NCBI RefSeq assembly: GCF_005780165.1
Contig: NZ_VAUV01000002.1
Coordinates: forward strand, 363,708 to 427,707
Source of the DNA: Phragmitibacter flavus
GTDB lineage: Bacteria > Verrucomicrobiota > Verrucomicrobiia > Verrucomicrobiales > Verrucomicrobiaceae
DNA length: 64,000 nt
Direction: 5' to 3'
Shown here: positions 47,101 through 55,387 of the stretch, piece by piece
Layout: each line of letters begins with the position of its first letter
Numbering within the stretch: position 1 is the stretch's first letter
Notes under the pieces: generated by a model
The model's database searches: none
Seen by the model: only the letters and a program-made list of their open reading frames with translations
What the model was told of the DNA's origin: nothing
Translations under genes and position numbers: made by a program

Positions 47101-49352
47101 GTGAGGTCGCCGGTGACGTTGATGAGATCGCTGGCGGTGCCGAGATCCATGATCAGGGCGGAATTTTGGTTGAGGATGAGGTTGCCGTTGATGCCCAGGG
47201 TGCCGGTAGAGCCGGGGACTTCGGCGTTGCCGACGAGGAGGGATCCGCCATTGGCGATGGTGGTGGAGCCGACCGTGCCGATGTGGGCGAAGGTGGCGGT
47301 GTTGTTGACGTTGACGGCGGTGTTGGCGAGGGAGCCGGTGACGTTGAGGATGCCGGCGTTGACGGTGGTGGTGCCGGTGTAGGTGTTGGCTCCGGAGACG
47401 GTCCAGAGTCCGGTGCCATTTTTGGTGAGGGTGCTGATGGCGGCGCTTTCGAGCGGGGCGGCGAGGCTGCCGTCTCCTGCACCGGCGAGGGTGAGGGTGC
47501 GACTGGTGCCAGCGATGGCGGTGGTGTTGGTGAGGTTGAGTCGGCCGCTGTCGGAGGCAATGGTGGTGTTGCCTGCGAGGGAAAGAGCGCCGCCGAAGTT
47601 GTTGGTGCCACTGACGTTGACGAGAGCGCCGGTTTGACCGCTGGCTCCGGTGCCGTTGAGGGAGAGGGCTTCGGCACCGACGGAGATGTTGTTCTGAAGT
47701 TGAAGGGTGGCTCCGCTGGCCACCGTTGTTCCGGCACCGACGGCGGTGGGGGTGGTTTCGTTGGAGAGAACGGCACCCAGGGCGTTGCTGTCCTGGATGT
47801 TGAGGACGCCGGCGTTGATGTTGGTTTCGCGGGTGTAGGTGTTGGCGGAGGTCAGGGTCCAGGTGCCGGTGCCGGACTTGAAGAGTCGGAGGCTGGCCAC
47901 GGCGGCGGCGTTGCCGGTGGTGCCGCCAATCTGGCCCTGGATGACACCGTTGCCAGAGCCGCGCAGGGTGAGTTCGGCGATGTTGGCGGCGGCGGCACTT
48001 CCCACGCGGACGTCGTTGGTGAAGGTGAGGGTTTCGCCGGCAGTGAAGACGTCGATGACACCGCGTCCGGTGTTTCCCGCGGCGTCGTTGCGCATGACGA
48101 CGAGGCGGTCGGTGCTGGTGGTGACGCCGGTGTATTCGAGTCGGCCGGTGGTGCTGCTGCCCTGGCCGAAGAGGATGCGGCCATTTCTGCCAAACGCGGA
48201 GTTGGATGCGGCGTCGGTGCCGTTGTTGGAAAGGGTGGCTCCACGGAAAGCACCGTCGGAGATGCCGACGTCGCCGCTAAAGGAGTTGTTGTCGTTGTTG
48301 AGGAAGACAGTGCCTGGGTCAGTGCGGGAAATGCCGCTGGTGCCGGTGATCAGCCCTTGAATGTCAAAATTGCCGCCTCCACGATAGGTGATGCCGCTGC
48401 CCACCGCTCCGGTGAGGGTGAGGGTGGTTCCGCCGGTATTGTTGTAGAATGCCCCGCCTCCCGTGATGGTGCGGTTGGTGGTCTGGTTGCTGGTGCCGAC
48501 GTATTTTAAGTGGATGCCTGATCCGAGGGTGACGGCATTGCCAGCGCCCAAGGAGCTGTTCTGGCCGATGTTGGCGATGCTGGTAAAAAGGAGGGTGCCG
48601 GTATTGATGGCGACGTTGCCGGTGAAGGAGTTGGCATCATTGGTAATTCTCCAGACGCCGCGTTGGTTGCTGAGGCCGGTGATGTTGAGCGCCAGGCTGG
48701 ACGCACCGCCATTGGAGATGAGTCCGTTGATGAGGTTGCCAGAGTTGTCGTTGCTGCGATTTCCAGCGGACCCGGTGAAGTTGAGGGTGATCGTTCCGGT
48801 GGTGGTGCCGCCGCTGATGCCACCATTGAGGATCATTTTGTAGGTGTTGGGATCGGCATCCGCGGAGGCAGAGTTGTTGGTGAAGGTGTAGGTGCCATTG
48901 CCGGTGGCGCTGGTGGGCTCAATGATGAGGGGGGCGTTGATGGTGACGGGAGAAGTGACGCCGGCGTCCATGACGATTGATCCCCCGCTGCTGAGACGAA
49001 GGGTTTCGCCGAGGTTGATGCCCGCGCTGCCGATGGTGTAAGAGCCGGAGGCTCCCGTCGAAAACCTCAGACTGCCGATATTGCGACCGGCATCAATAGT
49101 GACCAGCGTGCCGGTGGTGGCGGTGTTGAAGGTGGCGATGTCCGCATTGGTGGTGCCGGGGTTGGCTCCGGGAATGCCAGGTGCCCAGTTGGCAACGTTG
49201 TCCCAGGCCTGAGTGCCGGTGCCGCCAATCCAGCTGGCATTGGCACCTTCAGTGGTGGTGGGGAGAAAAGGCAGCGAGAGGAAAAGGCCAAGGAAAAAGC
49301 GGACGGCGAAAGCGTTGGGGCAGGGGGAGTTGTTGGAGGTGGACGCAATCAT
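44190..49352 (-). CDS. Giant PEP-CTERM protein with autotransporter-associated repeats (1720 aa)
   Basis: The N-terminal signal peptide contains FAVRFFLGLFLSLPFLPTTT. The mature part opens with ASWIGGTGTQAWDNVANWAP, a common first module of this class, then repeats such as LTKNGTGLWTVSGANTYTGT, INKTGDGTLLFSAPAGTHTY and LNQTGTGTSVLSGTNTYIGL, which are the autotransporter-associated beta-strand pattern. A second NWT-like module (WDGVNTTANGIVDGGPGIWT) starts at about residue 850. The C-terminus is VPEPGRMLLLAAALIGFTL then RRRRALR. Length is large even for the family. A 1296-codon open frame on the opposite strand at 44619-48509 is a compositional shadow. Surface location is inferred; no binding or catalytic domain is seen. 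Confidence 0.92.
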   Translation of the reverse strand: MIASTSNNSPCPNAFAVRFFLGLFLSLPFLPTTTEGANASWIGGTGTQAWDNVANWAPGIPGANPGTTNADIATFNTATTGTLVTIDAGRNIGSLRFSTGASGSYTIGSAGINLGETLRLSSGGSIVMDAGVTSPVTINAPLIIEPTSATGNGTYTFTNNSASADADPNTYKMILNGGISGGTTTGTITLNFTGSAGNRSNDNSGNLINGLISNGGASSLALNITGLSNQRGVWRITNDANSFTGNVAINTGTLLFTSIANIGQNSSLGAGNAVTLGSGIHLKYVGTSNQTTNRTITGGGAFYNNTGGTTLTLTGAVGSGITYRGGGNFDIQGLITGTSGISRTDPGTVFLNNDNNSFSGDVGISDGAFRGATLSNNGTDAASNSAFGRNGRILFGQGSSTTGRLEYTGVTTSTDRLVVMRNDAAGNTGRGVIDVFTAGETLTFTNDVRVGSAAAANIAELTLRGSGNGVIQGQIGGTTGNAAAVASLRLFKSGTGTWTLTSANTYTRETNINAGVLNIQDSNALGAVLSNETTPTAVGAGTTVASGATLQLQNNISVGAEALSLNGTGASGQTGALVNVSGTNNFGGALSLAGNTTIASDSGRLNLTNTTAIAGTSRTLTLAGAGDGSLAAPLESAAISTLTKNGTGLWTVSGANTYTGTTTVNAGILNVTGSLANTAVNVNNTATFAHIGTVGSTTIANGGSLLVGNAEVPGSTGTLGINGNLILNQNSALIMDLGTASDLINVTGDLTLDGIARISPGAGFTAGSYRLIDYTGSLTDNVLTAQVIAGYDLSVDTTIANQVNLLANAITAAQYWDGVNTTANGIVDGGPGIWTNATTNFTSADGTTNTSWAAATEKIAIFAGAAGGTVQVQDDIEVNGLQFAQNYALTDAGGELQIANAATEVRINLNTTADISAAITGAGGINKTGDGTLLFSAPAGTHTYAGPTRITSGILKAGVDNALPTNTAVIVGGNVSAVGVATTDSTFDLSTASQQVSSLTLTGNNTTLASNVIIGSGETLTVTGTGGLITGVANSAKNTTLANFTGGGNLVVNNATANVELGLQTATSFIPGMTESVPPAPPINFDDGSNRNTTTTDFTQLGSLTATVNEFRVGHGLNNSSTVLLSNTANTITAEVVQLSNSAGWNAGTATVVLGTGTNVINTDLLNIGTSKGVATLRFASQTAGSPGSVVIGGKDSAEVDIIIGSSQGTNTGATPTGTLDLRGHDATVVADSVLVGHRDNAGGGGSSGTIHFSQGTFSANSVTLGFMSGNALGTANGVLNLSGGTFTVNDTFTLATFNNTIVSPATTAAGNARATVNITGGTLISNTDILEGGGTNATATNTISTINLNGGTLDMTGHSIGDATNTINVLTLASGALKDVAEINGGGDIEKTTGGTLTLLGNNTYTGNTTITAGILRVGDGGDNGTLGTGGDVINNATLALNRNNLLTVANNISGSGVLNQTGTGTSVLSGTNTYIGLTTVSAGTLLANNDYLGTNSATGSNDVSVTTGATFGGNGFIEGDVTIGSGAFFSPGGNTETVTAAVTGLSTDTGTMRILGHLSLNSGATMNLDLKTNGSHGLTATFDPATNRLTSVTGTSLDGGNDRVIIEGDLILDPNATISLTLGSGYTPNYRDVFDLMDWVGTIPLGFYGDASGIRTGNDNDLYSLDLPDLSAYNSEWFWDVSQFGTTGVVAIVPEPGRMLLLAAALIGFTLRRRRALR

Positions 49353-49542
49353 GGAACGTTGAGGCTATCGGAATCGGTTGGCGGTGTCAATACGGCATGT
49401 TCTTTAGAACTCCCGTGATCAATTGACGGGTTCGATGATAAAAACGTGGCGTGACAGGTAAGGTGTTTGGAATGAGAGGGCGGTGATGGTGGTGGGGAGG
49501 AATTTTGATATTTACATGAGTTTTCGACGTAAATACACTGTG

Positions 49543-50550
49543 ATGATGAAAGCTCCCGTTTCGACGTTTAGGAAAAAATCATGGACGGAAATGGTTTCGG
49601 TGACCGGGCTCTGCATTGGTATGGGCTTGGGCTTCTGCTTCGGATTGGGAATTGGTATGAGTGGAGCGCAGGGGGCGACGGTTTTGTATTACCAGATGGA
49701 GGGAACCGCCGGGACGACCGCTGCTGCAGTTGCCGATTCTGGGGCGAACGGGTTGACGGGAACGGCGGGTAATTATGGTGGTGGCGGGGCGGCGACACCA
49801 ACCTACAGCGGCGTCACGGTGGGGCCGATCATTACGGCGGGGATTGGTGGGGCGGTGGTGAATGCCAACAACACGACGTCGTTGAAGTTTGAGAATCCGG
49901 GGGTGGCCGGTGGGAATTTTCAGACGAATGCAGGTGGCCGGGTGACGCTGGCGTCCTCGGCGTTGTTGGAACCAGCGAATTTTACCATTGAGGCATTTGT
50001 GCGGGTGGAAAGTCAGATTCAGTTTGCGAGTATTGTAGGGAAAGAGCGCAATTCGGGATCGACCTGGCTGATGGATTCGAACCCGTCGGGGCATTCGGGG
50101 GTGACTGAACCTACGAATATGACCTTGCGGGCAAGGATTGATCATCAAGTTCTCGAGTCGTCGGGTGGGATGGGTTCGGGGCAGAATCAATCTTTTGGTT
50201 CATCGGGCTCGATTTCTTCAGCGGCGACGGGTTTGGGCGATGGATGGCATCACGTGGCGATGACTTATGATGATTCGGAAAACCGTGTGCGCTTGTTCGT
50301 GGATTATGTGCAGGTGGGCACCGGGGTTCTCAGTGCTGACGGGGTGCAGGACCTGGTGTATAACGGTGGCCTGTTTTTCATCGGCGGCGGCGGTGGCGGA
50401 CGTGGGTTTGACGGGTGGATTGATGAGGTGCGGTTTTCGGATTCATTGCTGGTGACCAATGACTTCCTTCGCGTGGTGCCCGAGCCCGGCAGGATGGTGT
50501 TGCTGATGATGGCAGGGTTGATGGGGATGATGTGGCGGCGGCGCGGGTGA
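49543..50550 (+). CDS. LamG-like PEP-CTERM protein
   Basis: A secreted protein of about 335 residues. The open frame reaches back to 49483; I favour the paired ATGs at 49543/49546 because they put a normal n-region before the hydrophobic core GLCIGMGLGFCFGLGIGM. The mature part is a concanavalin-A-like (LamG/laminin G) fold: ATVLYYQMEGTAGTTAAAV, LEPANFTIEAFVRVESQIQF, GDGWHHVAMTYDDSENRVRL, and FIGGGGGGRGFDGWIDEVRF, all in the expected order. The sorting tail is VVPEPGRMVLLMMAGLMGM then MWRRRG. LamG folds often bind glycans or proteins. It diverges from the 1720-residue gene with about 190 bases between starts. Confidence 0.9.
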   Translation: MMKAPVSTFRKKSWTEMVSVTGLCIGMGLGFCFGLGIGMSGAQGATVLYYQMEGTAGTTAAAVADSGANGLTGTAGNYGGGGAATPTYSGVTVGPIITAGIGGAVVNANNTTSLKFENPGVAGGNFQTNAGGRVTLASSALLEPANFTIEAFVRVESQIQFASIVGKERNSGSTWLMDSNPSGHSGVTEPTNMTLRARIDHQVLESSGGMGSGQNQSFGSSGSISSAATGLGDGWHHVAMTYDDSENRVRLFVDYVQVGTGVLSADGVQDLVYNGGLFFIGGGGGGRGFDGWIDEVRFSDSLLVTNDFLRVVPEPGRMVLLMMAGLMGMMWRRRG

Positions 50551-50669
50551 GGTCGTCTATTGCAGACTTCTGGGCAAGCGACGGCGGCGGGGTTGAGAGG
50601 GTTAAAACCGCAATTGCCTTGAGGCTCAGGCTTTGCTGACTCCCGGCAGGTAGGATGCCTATGAAAGCG

Positions 50670-50715
50670 GGTCGTTCGTTTAACGACGATGAACTGACCC
50701 GCCGGTGTGATCCCC
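50670..50715. other. Hairpin between convergent genes
   Basis: GCGGGTC and GACCCGC arms enclose GTTCGTTTAACGACGATGAAC, giving a long, slightly bulged stem. There is no T-run directly after it on either strand. It may help stop transcription between the LamG gene and the convergent small gene, but could also be a dispersed palindrome. Confidence 0.4.
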
Positions 50716-50738
50716 CATTGAGGGAGGATCTTGGGCAG

Positions 50739-51041
50739 TTAAGGATTGGGAGTAGTAGGAGGAGGAGTAAGAGTTGGCTCCTCCACGGGTTCGTGGCGCA
50801 CGCCGATATCGAGGATGGCGCGGGCGTTTTTGTAACCCTGGATGAAGACGGGTTCAGCAATGATGAACTGCTGCATCAACTTATCCAATGACCATTCGAA
50901 GTGATCATCGAGTTTCTTGAAGGCGACTTCGACGGCGTCGGTGGATTGGGAAATGGAAACCTGGGCACCGCGTGGGGCGTCTTTCACGAGGTCGTATTGG
51001 GTCACGGCGGAGTCCATGGCGCTCAGCAAGGCGGCGGTCAT
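50739..51041 (-). CDS. Hypothetical protein, probably 5'-truncated
   Basis: From the ATG at 51041 there are 100 residues, including VTQYDLVKDAPRGAQVSISQ and FIQGYKNARAILDIGVRHEP, ending in a proline-rich tail. I do not recognise the family. The frame stays open and protein-like upstream of the ATG (QTTTPPPAGQPSLAGFG) until a TAG close to the stop codon of the nuclease gene, with no better start codon. This looks like the C-terminal part of a longer protein whose beginning was lost where the restriction-modification operon now lies. It could alternatively be a short complete gene. Confidence 0.5.
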   Translation of the reverse strand: MTAALLSAMDSAVTQYDLVKDAPRGAQVSISQSTDAVEVAFKKLDDHFEWSLDKLMQQFIIAEPVFIQGYKNARAILDIGVRHEPVEEPTLTPPPTTPNP

Positions 51042-51120
51042 GCCGAATCCGGCCAGGCTGGGTTGTCCGGCAGGAGGCGGGGTCGTGGTTTGGTCGGCGA
51101 TTCGGTGAGGCTACTTATAT

Positions 51121-52221
51121 TTAAATTCCTAGTGCCGAAAGTCCCGGTTTTAGTGCTGCCTCGAGTTTGATCATGCTATCGATCATGCTTGATTGAATCA
51201 TGGTCCATTCGGACTCGGGACTGCGATAGCCGCCGCGTTCGATGGTGTCCTTGATTCTACAGGCACGTTTTGTCTCAAGAGGTTCCCACAAAAGAGGTGC
51301 GCCAAAGGTTGCCTCGATCTCATCTTTGCGGGCAAGCAGTTGTTCGAAGATGCTTTTGTTCTCAAGTTCGTTCCCACGATCAATGTAAAGTTCGGTGCTG
51401 GCGGTTTGCAGGCCGATCGCGTAGTTAAAACTCAGGCCAGCGACTCCGGATGTTGCGCTGAGGTAGCCGGCGGTTCCTGGTTTGCGATGCGCGTGCCGGG
51501 TCTGGCGGGTGCGCGCCATGGCGATGAGTGTTTCCCAGAATTTCAGGCGCTCGTCGTGCCGTCCCACCCGTCTTTTGCGGTCAACCTGCTCCTTTTCTCG
51601 AAGCTGCACCTGATACTCGTTGGCTTCAGGAAGAGGGATGATTTGCTGCACGTCGATCAAGTGTTTACCGGCGTCGAGGTAGGGACGCAGCCGCACGCAG
51701 CGGATGTCGATGTCCCGCTCGCGAAGCCAGAGAACAGCGGTGGTGAGTTCCTTGCCAAAATCTTCGGAGACGAGCACGATGCGCACATCGGGTGCGAAGG
51801 ATTCCTCTTCGGGATTTTCCCAGCCGAGGAAGTCGAGCATGCGCGTTCTGGCTTCATCGGCTGGCTGGCCGATGCGGGAGAGAAAGTTGGCGTGAATCTG
51901 CTCGGCGCGGTCAAAGGTCATGGCGGAAACCATGCTGGCATAGCGGATGGCCTGGAGTTCCATGTGGCCGCCATCGTTGGTGCGTTTGAGTTCGACAACG
52001 ACAAGGTTTGCCAGGGTGTCGATGGCAAGCAGGTCAATGCGACGGCGGCTTTCGTCCCAGTCGCCGAACTCTTCGGTAAGGACATAGAGATCGTCGCCGA
52101 GCACATCAATCTGGGTGCGCAGGAGCCGTTGCAAGTCGTCGCGCTCACGAACCTTAAGGTTGGCGAACGATGCCCGGGCGAGCGGCAGGAAGGCATCGGA
52201 AGTCATTTCGTAGAGTGGCAT
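51121..52221 (-). CDS. DUF4268-like PD-(D/E)XK nuclease domain protein
   Basis: A 366-residue protein. The N-terminal half is a restriction-endonuclease fold: SRRRIDLLAIDTLANLVVVE then LKRTNDGGH gives the D...ExK catalytic set, and MELQAIRYASMVSAMTFDRA continues the fold. The C-terminal half (residues ~225-366) matches the DUF4268 style with FWETLIAMARTRQ, ELYIDRGNELENKSIFEQLL and FGAPLLWEPLETKRACRIKD. Such proteins are commonly found beside restriction systems. It is the last gene of the type I operon, 21 bases after hsdS. A DNA-targeting accessory role is inferred; a stand-alone housekeeping nuclease is possible. Confidence 0.82.
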   Translation of the reverse strand: MPLYEMTSDAFLPLARASFANLKVRERDDLQRLLRTQIDVLGDDLYVLTEEFGDWDESRRRIDLLAIDTLANLVVVELKRTNDGGHMELQAIRYASMVSAMTFDRAEQIHANFLSRIGQPADEARTRMLDFLGWENPEEESFAPDVRIVLVSEDFGKELTTAVLWLRERDIDIRCVRLRPYLDAGKHLIDVQQIIPLPEANEYQVQLREKEQVDRKRRVGRHDERLKFWETLIAMARTRQTRHAHRKPGTAGYLSATSGVAGLSFNYAIGLQTASTELYIDRGNELENKSIFEQLLARKDEIEATFGAPLLWEPLETKRACRIKDTIERGGYRSPESEWTMIQSSMIDSMIKLEAALKPGLSALGI

Positions 52222-52242
52222 GATGGGGCGGATGATGAGGGG

Positions 52243-53907
52243 CTATGATGATTTGCGCGGACGCCCACGTTTGCCGGTGCTGGAGGTAGACGAAGGTGTT
52301 ACGGAACTGTGGTTGGTCGTGCCGGTGAGTTCCGCGACGAGGGCGGAGAGGAGGTTGGCGGCGGTGGCTCGGGAGGCGGCGAGTTGCGTTTCCAACGCGT
52401 CCACCAAGGCCATCAGTTGCTCCACTTTGGCGACGATCCGGCGCTGTTCGGCGAGGGGAGGGATGGGGATTGGATAGGCGCGTAGGGAACGTCCGGTGAG
52501 ATGCTTGATTGTTGCACCCGTGAAATACCCCGCGAGCACTTCGTTTCGGCAGTCAATTTGCAGGTTCAACGCCAAAAACTCGGACAGGATTTCATCGCAC
52601 GGGCGGACGCGGTGAAGGGCCTTCTGAAAATACATTTCTGGTGCGTCGTCTCGCCAAATGGCACAGCGACCGGGTTCGCCACCTTCGCAAATCAGCAGGT
52701 CTCCATGTTTCAGGCGAAGTTCGTCTTCCTCCCTTTCTTCAACGCGCATCTCCTTAATGTCATCGAGTTCGAAGCGCATCCATTGCACGTTGGTGTTTCT
52801 AAGATAGGGTTTCGACACTCCGCGATTCTTTTGCACATCAAGCATCTTCCCTAGCCGCTGTTCGCCGACTCCTGCGAACCTAAGCCAAGTCCACGAACTC
52901 GGGACATCCTGTCTTTTCTCCGTTCTCGCGACAACCCACCGCTGCGTGTCAACGCCACACGTTTGAAGCGCAAGCTCTGCCGGTTCGTCGTTGGGGTCTT
53001 GGGGGACGAGTTTGCCTTGGACGGCGAGGGTGAGGATGGCTTTGCGGAGGTCGGCGGGGGGGATGGGGTAGGACGGATGGAAGATCCAGTCAAGGTTGGC
53101 CGGGGTGGGTGCTTCGGCAAAGCGGGCTAGCGACGCGCGGGCGAGCGTGGCGTGTCGCGTCTCCCGTTCCTCCTGCAGCGCCTCCAGCCGATCACACAAC
53201 GCCATCAACTCATCCACCTTCGCCACGATCCGCTTCTGCTCGGCGAGGGGTGGAAGGGCGATGGGGATGCTGTTCATCTTCGCCTGATTCATCTTCGGCT
53301 GTGCGGATCCAGTGACGTAGGGCTCAAGATTAATTGCGTTGATGTGGAGCTCGATGTAGCGGAGGAAATCTTCGGATATTCCGTCGAGAACATGGGCGTG
53401 ATTGTTCACCCAATAGAGGCCTCGTGCCATGAACGCTATGGGCGTCGAGCGGTTGATGAGGTTCGCCCCGTCTTCGCCAATTAGAAGCAGTGGTTTATCA
53501 AAAAGATAGCCGTCAATCTTGTCAATGACTCCAGACGCACCGTAGTAGTCGTAAGTCTTCGCTTTCGTAGTGCGTTCCTCTTTGCTGACCGGAATACGCT
53601 CCCCGTCTCGGTTAACCATGATCTCGCCGAAGCGCACCCACGTCCAAGACAATGGAAGCACGCGAGTGTTCGTATCTGTGGACATCGGAGAGACGGTGGT
53701 CGGTCCGCGCAATTTTCCTTTCTTTGACAACGCTGTTTTGTAAGCAGCAATCTTATCGAGCAAAGCCAAGGCTGATTCGTCGCTTTCATCTTGTTCGACG
53801 AGAGTCCCCGTCACTGCCAAGTGTCGCACCAGTTCACGCATCTTCACCACCGCGTTCGGGGCGTCAGCAAACTGGTCGAACTTGTTGAAAAACGTTTCCA
53901 GCTTCAT
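52243..53907 (-). CDS. hsdS: Type I restriction-modification specificity subunit
   Basis: A 554-residue protein beginning at the ATG at 53905-53907 (MKLETFFNKFDQFADAPNAV), which overlaps the hsdM stop as ATGA. Two target-recognition domains follow each other. The first ends with IALPPLAEQKRIVAKVDELM and the long helix ALCDRLEALQEERETR; the second ends with IPIPPLAEQRRIVAKVEQLM and ALVDALETQLAASRA. This duplicated LAEQ(K/R)RIVAKV hallmark fixes the family. Each domain reads one half of a bipartite DNA site for the HsdM2S methyltransferase and HsdR nuclease. The Lys/Arg-rich end (GKRGRPRKSS) is an AT-hook-like tail. An N-terminal helical extension of about 100 residues precedes the first domain. 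Confidence 0.95.
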   Translation of the reverse strand: MKLETFFNKFDQFADAPNAVVKMRELVRHLAVTGTLVEQDESDESALALLDKIAAYKTALSKKGKLRGPTTVSPMSTDTNTRVLPLSWTWVRFGEIMVNRDGERIPVSKEERTTKAKTYDYYGASGVIDKIDGYLFDKPLLLIGEDGANLINRSTPIAFMARGLYWVNNHAHVLDGISEDFLRYIELHINAINLEPYVTGSAQPKMNQAKMNSIPIALPPLAEQKRIVAKVDELMALCDRLEALQEERETRHATLARASLARFAEAPTPANLDWIFHPSYPIPPADLRKAILTLAVQGKLVPQDPNDEPAELALQTCGVDTQRWVVARTEKRQDVPSSWTWLRFAGVGEQRLGKMLDVQKNRGVSKPYLRNTNVQWMRFELDDIKEMRVEEREEDELRLKHGDLLICEGGEPGRCAIWRDDAPEMYFQKALHRVRPCDEILSEFLALNLQIDCRNEVLAGYFTGATIKHLTGRSLRAYPIPIPPLAEQRRIVAKVEQLMALVDALETQLAASRATAANLLSALVAELTGTTNHSSVTPSSTSSTGKRGRPRKSS

Positions 53908-55385
53908 TCGACAGTCCCGGCGGTGGCGTTGAGGGCATGGTGGAGGTCCTGTTTCAGCTTGGCGCGAGTGGCGGCAATCTGGGCGAGGAGCTTTTCGTAT
54001 TCGGGGAGGAGGTGGTCCACGTCGCCGGGGCCGGTGTCTGGGCTGTGTGGGTTTTTGAGGTCGAGGTTGAAGTTGCCGGCCTTGATGGTGTCGATGGAGA
54101 CGCGCCAGGCTTGTTCGTTTTCTTCGCGTTTGCTGTAGAGGCCTTTTTTGTCGGGTTTGCCCCACCAGGTGCGTTCGGCTTCGAATTCTTCGATGCGGAT
54201 GGGTTTGCCTTTGTTGTAGCTTTTGGCGCCGGGGGGATAGGGGTGCTCGTAATACCAGACTTCCTTGGTGGGCGTGCCTTTGGTGAAGAAGAGGAGGTTG
54301 GTGCGGATGCTGGTGTAGGGATTAAAGACGCCGTTGGGCAGGCGGACGATGGTGTGGAGGTTGCACTCGGTGAGGAGGGCTTCCTTGATGCGGGTTTTGA
54401 CGCCTTCTCCAAAGAGTGTTCCGTCGGGCAGCACGAGTCCGGCGCGGCCGCCGGGCTTGAGGATTTTCATGAGGAGCACTAGGAAGAGGTCGGCGGTCTC
54501 GCGGGTGCGGAACTCGGCGGGATAGTTGGATTCAATGCCGTCCTCCTCCATGCCTCCAAACGGGGGGTTGGTGACGATGACGTCGACGCGCTCCTTTGGA
54601 CCCCAGTCGCGCAATGGACGGGCGAGGGTGTTATCGTGACGGACGTTGGAGGGGATGTCGATGCCGTGGAGGAGGAGGTTGGTCATGCACAGCACGTGCG
54701 GGAGGTGCTTCTTCTCGATGCCAGCGAAGCAGTCCTGGATGATACGCTCGTCAGCTTCGGTTTTGACCTGCTTGCGAAGATGTTCGATGGCGCAGACGAG
54801 GAAGCCACCAGTGCCGCATGCAGGATCGAGGACCGTTTCGCCGAGGCGGGGATTGACCTGTTCGACGATGAACTGGGTGACGGCGCGTGGGGTGTAGAAT
54901 TCCCCAGAGTTGCCTGCGGATTGCAGGTCCTTAAGGAGCTTTTCGTAGATGTCGCCGAACATGTGGCGGTCATCGGAGGCATTGAAGTCGATGCCATTAA
55001 TCTTGTTGATGACCTGGCGCATCAACGTGCCGTTCTTCATGTAGTTGTTGGCGTCCTCGAAGGCGGTGCGGATGAGGGTCGTAATTTTGTCGCCGCCGCT
55101 GGTGAGGTTCTTGAGCTTGGGAAGGAGGGTGTTGTTGATGAAATCGAGCAGCGCCTCGCCAGTGATGCCCTCCTCGTTTTTGGCCCAGGTGGACCAGCGC
55201 AAATGCTGTGGCAGCGGGGATTTATAATGGTCGCGCAAGAGTTCCATTTCCTGTTCGCGGTCATCAAAGATTTTGAGGAAGAACATCCAGCCGAGCTGTT
55301 CGAGGCGTTGTGCGTCGCCGTAAGTTCCGGCGTCCTTGCGCATGATGTCCTGAATGGTTTTGACGAGGTTGGAGACGTTGGGCAT
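53904..55385 (-). CDS. hsdM: Type I restriction-modification DNA methyltransferase subunit
   Basis: A 493-residue N6-adenine methyltransferase. The N-terminal helical bundle (LVKTIQDIMRKDAGTYGDAQ) is the HsdM N domain. GEFYTPRAVTQFIVEQVNPR, then DPACGTGGF at 187-195 (SAM-binding motif I) and TNPPFGG with NPPF at 273-276 (catalytic motif IV) are intact. It methylates adenines within the site read by HsdS, protecting host DNA. Its start is two bases downstream of the FRG-domain gene's stop and its end overlaps hsdS by four bases, indicating tight translational coupling. Confidence 0.97.
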   Translation of the reverse strand: MPNVSNLVKTIQDIMRKDAGTYGDAQRLEQLGWMFFLKIFDDREQEMELLRDHYKSPLPQHLRWSTWAKNEEGITGEALLDFINNTLLPKLKNLTSGGDKITTLIRTAFEDANNYMKNGTLMRQVINKINGIDFNASDDRHMFGDIYEKLLKDLQSAGNSGEFYTPRAVTQFIVEQVNPRLGETVLDPACGTGGFLVCAIEHLRKQVKTEADERIIQDCFAGIEKKHLPHVLCMTNLLLHGIDIPSNVRHDNTLARPLRDWGPKERVDVIVTNPPFGGMEEDGIESNYPAEFRTRETADLFLVLLMKILKPGGRAGLVLPDGTLFGEGVKTRIKEALLTECNLHTIVRLPNGVFNPYTSIRTNLLFFTKGTPTKEVWYYEHPYPPGAKSYNKGKPIRIEEFEAERTWWGKPDKKGLYSKREENEQAWRVSIDTIKAGNFNLDLKNPHSPDTGPGDVDHLLPEYEKLLAQIAATRAKLKQDLHHALNATAGTVE

Positions 55386-55387
55386 GA

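Noticed and set aside
44619..48509. 1296-codon plus-strand open frame
   Set aside because: It lies opposite the 1720-residue PEP-CTERM gene, is an Ala/Gly/Asp/Val-rich mirror of Thr/Gly/Asn codons, and has no signal peptide or domain. The minus-strand gene has signal, repeats and sorting tail.
51193..52248. 351-codon plus-strand frame
   Set aside because: It is antisense to the DUF4268-like nuclease, which has its PD-(D/E)XK residues and lies in operon with hsdS.
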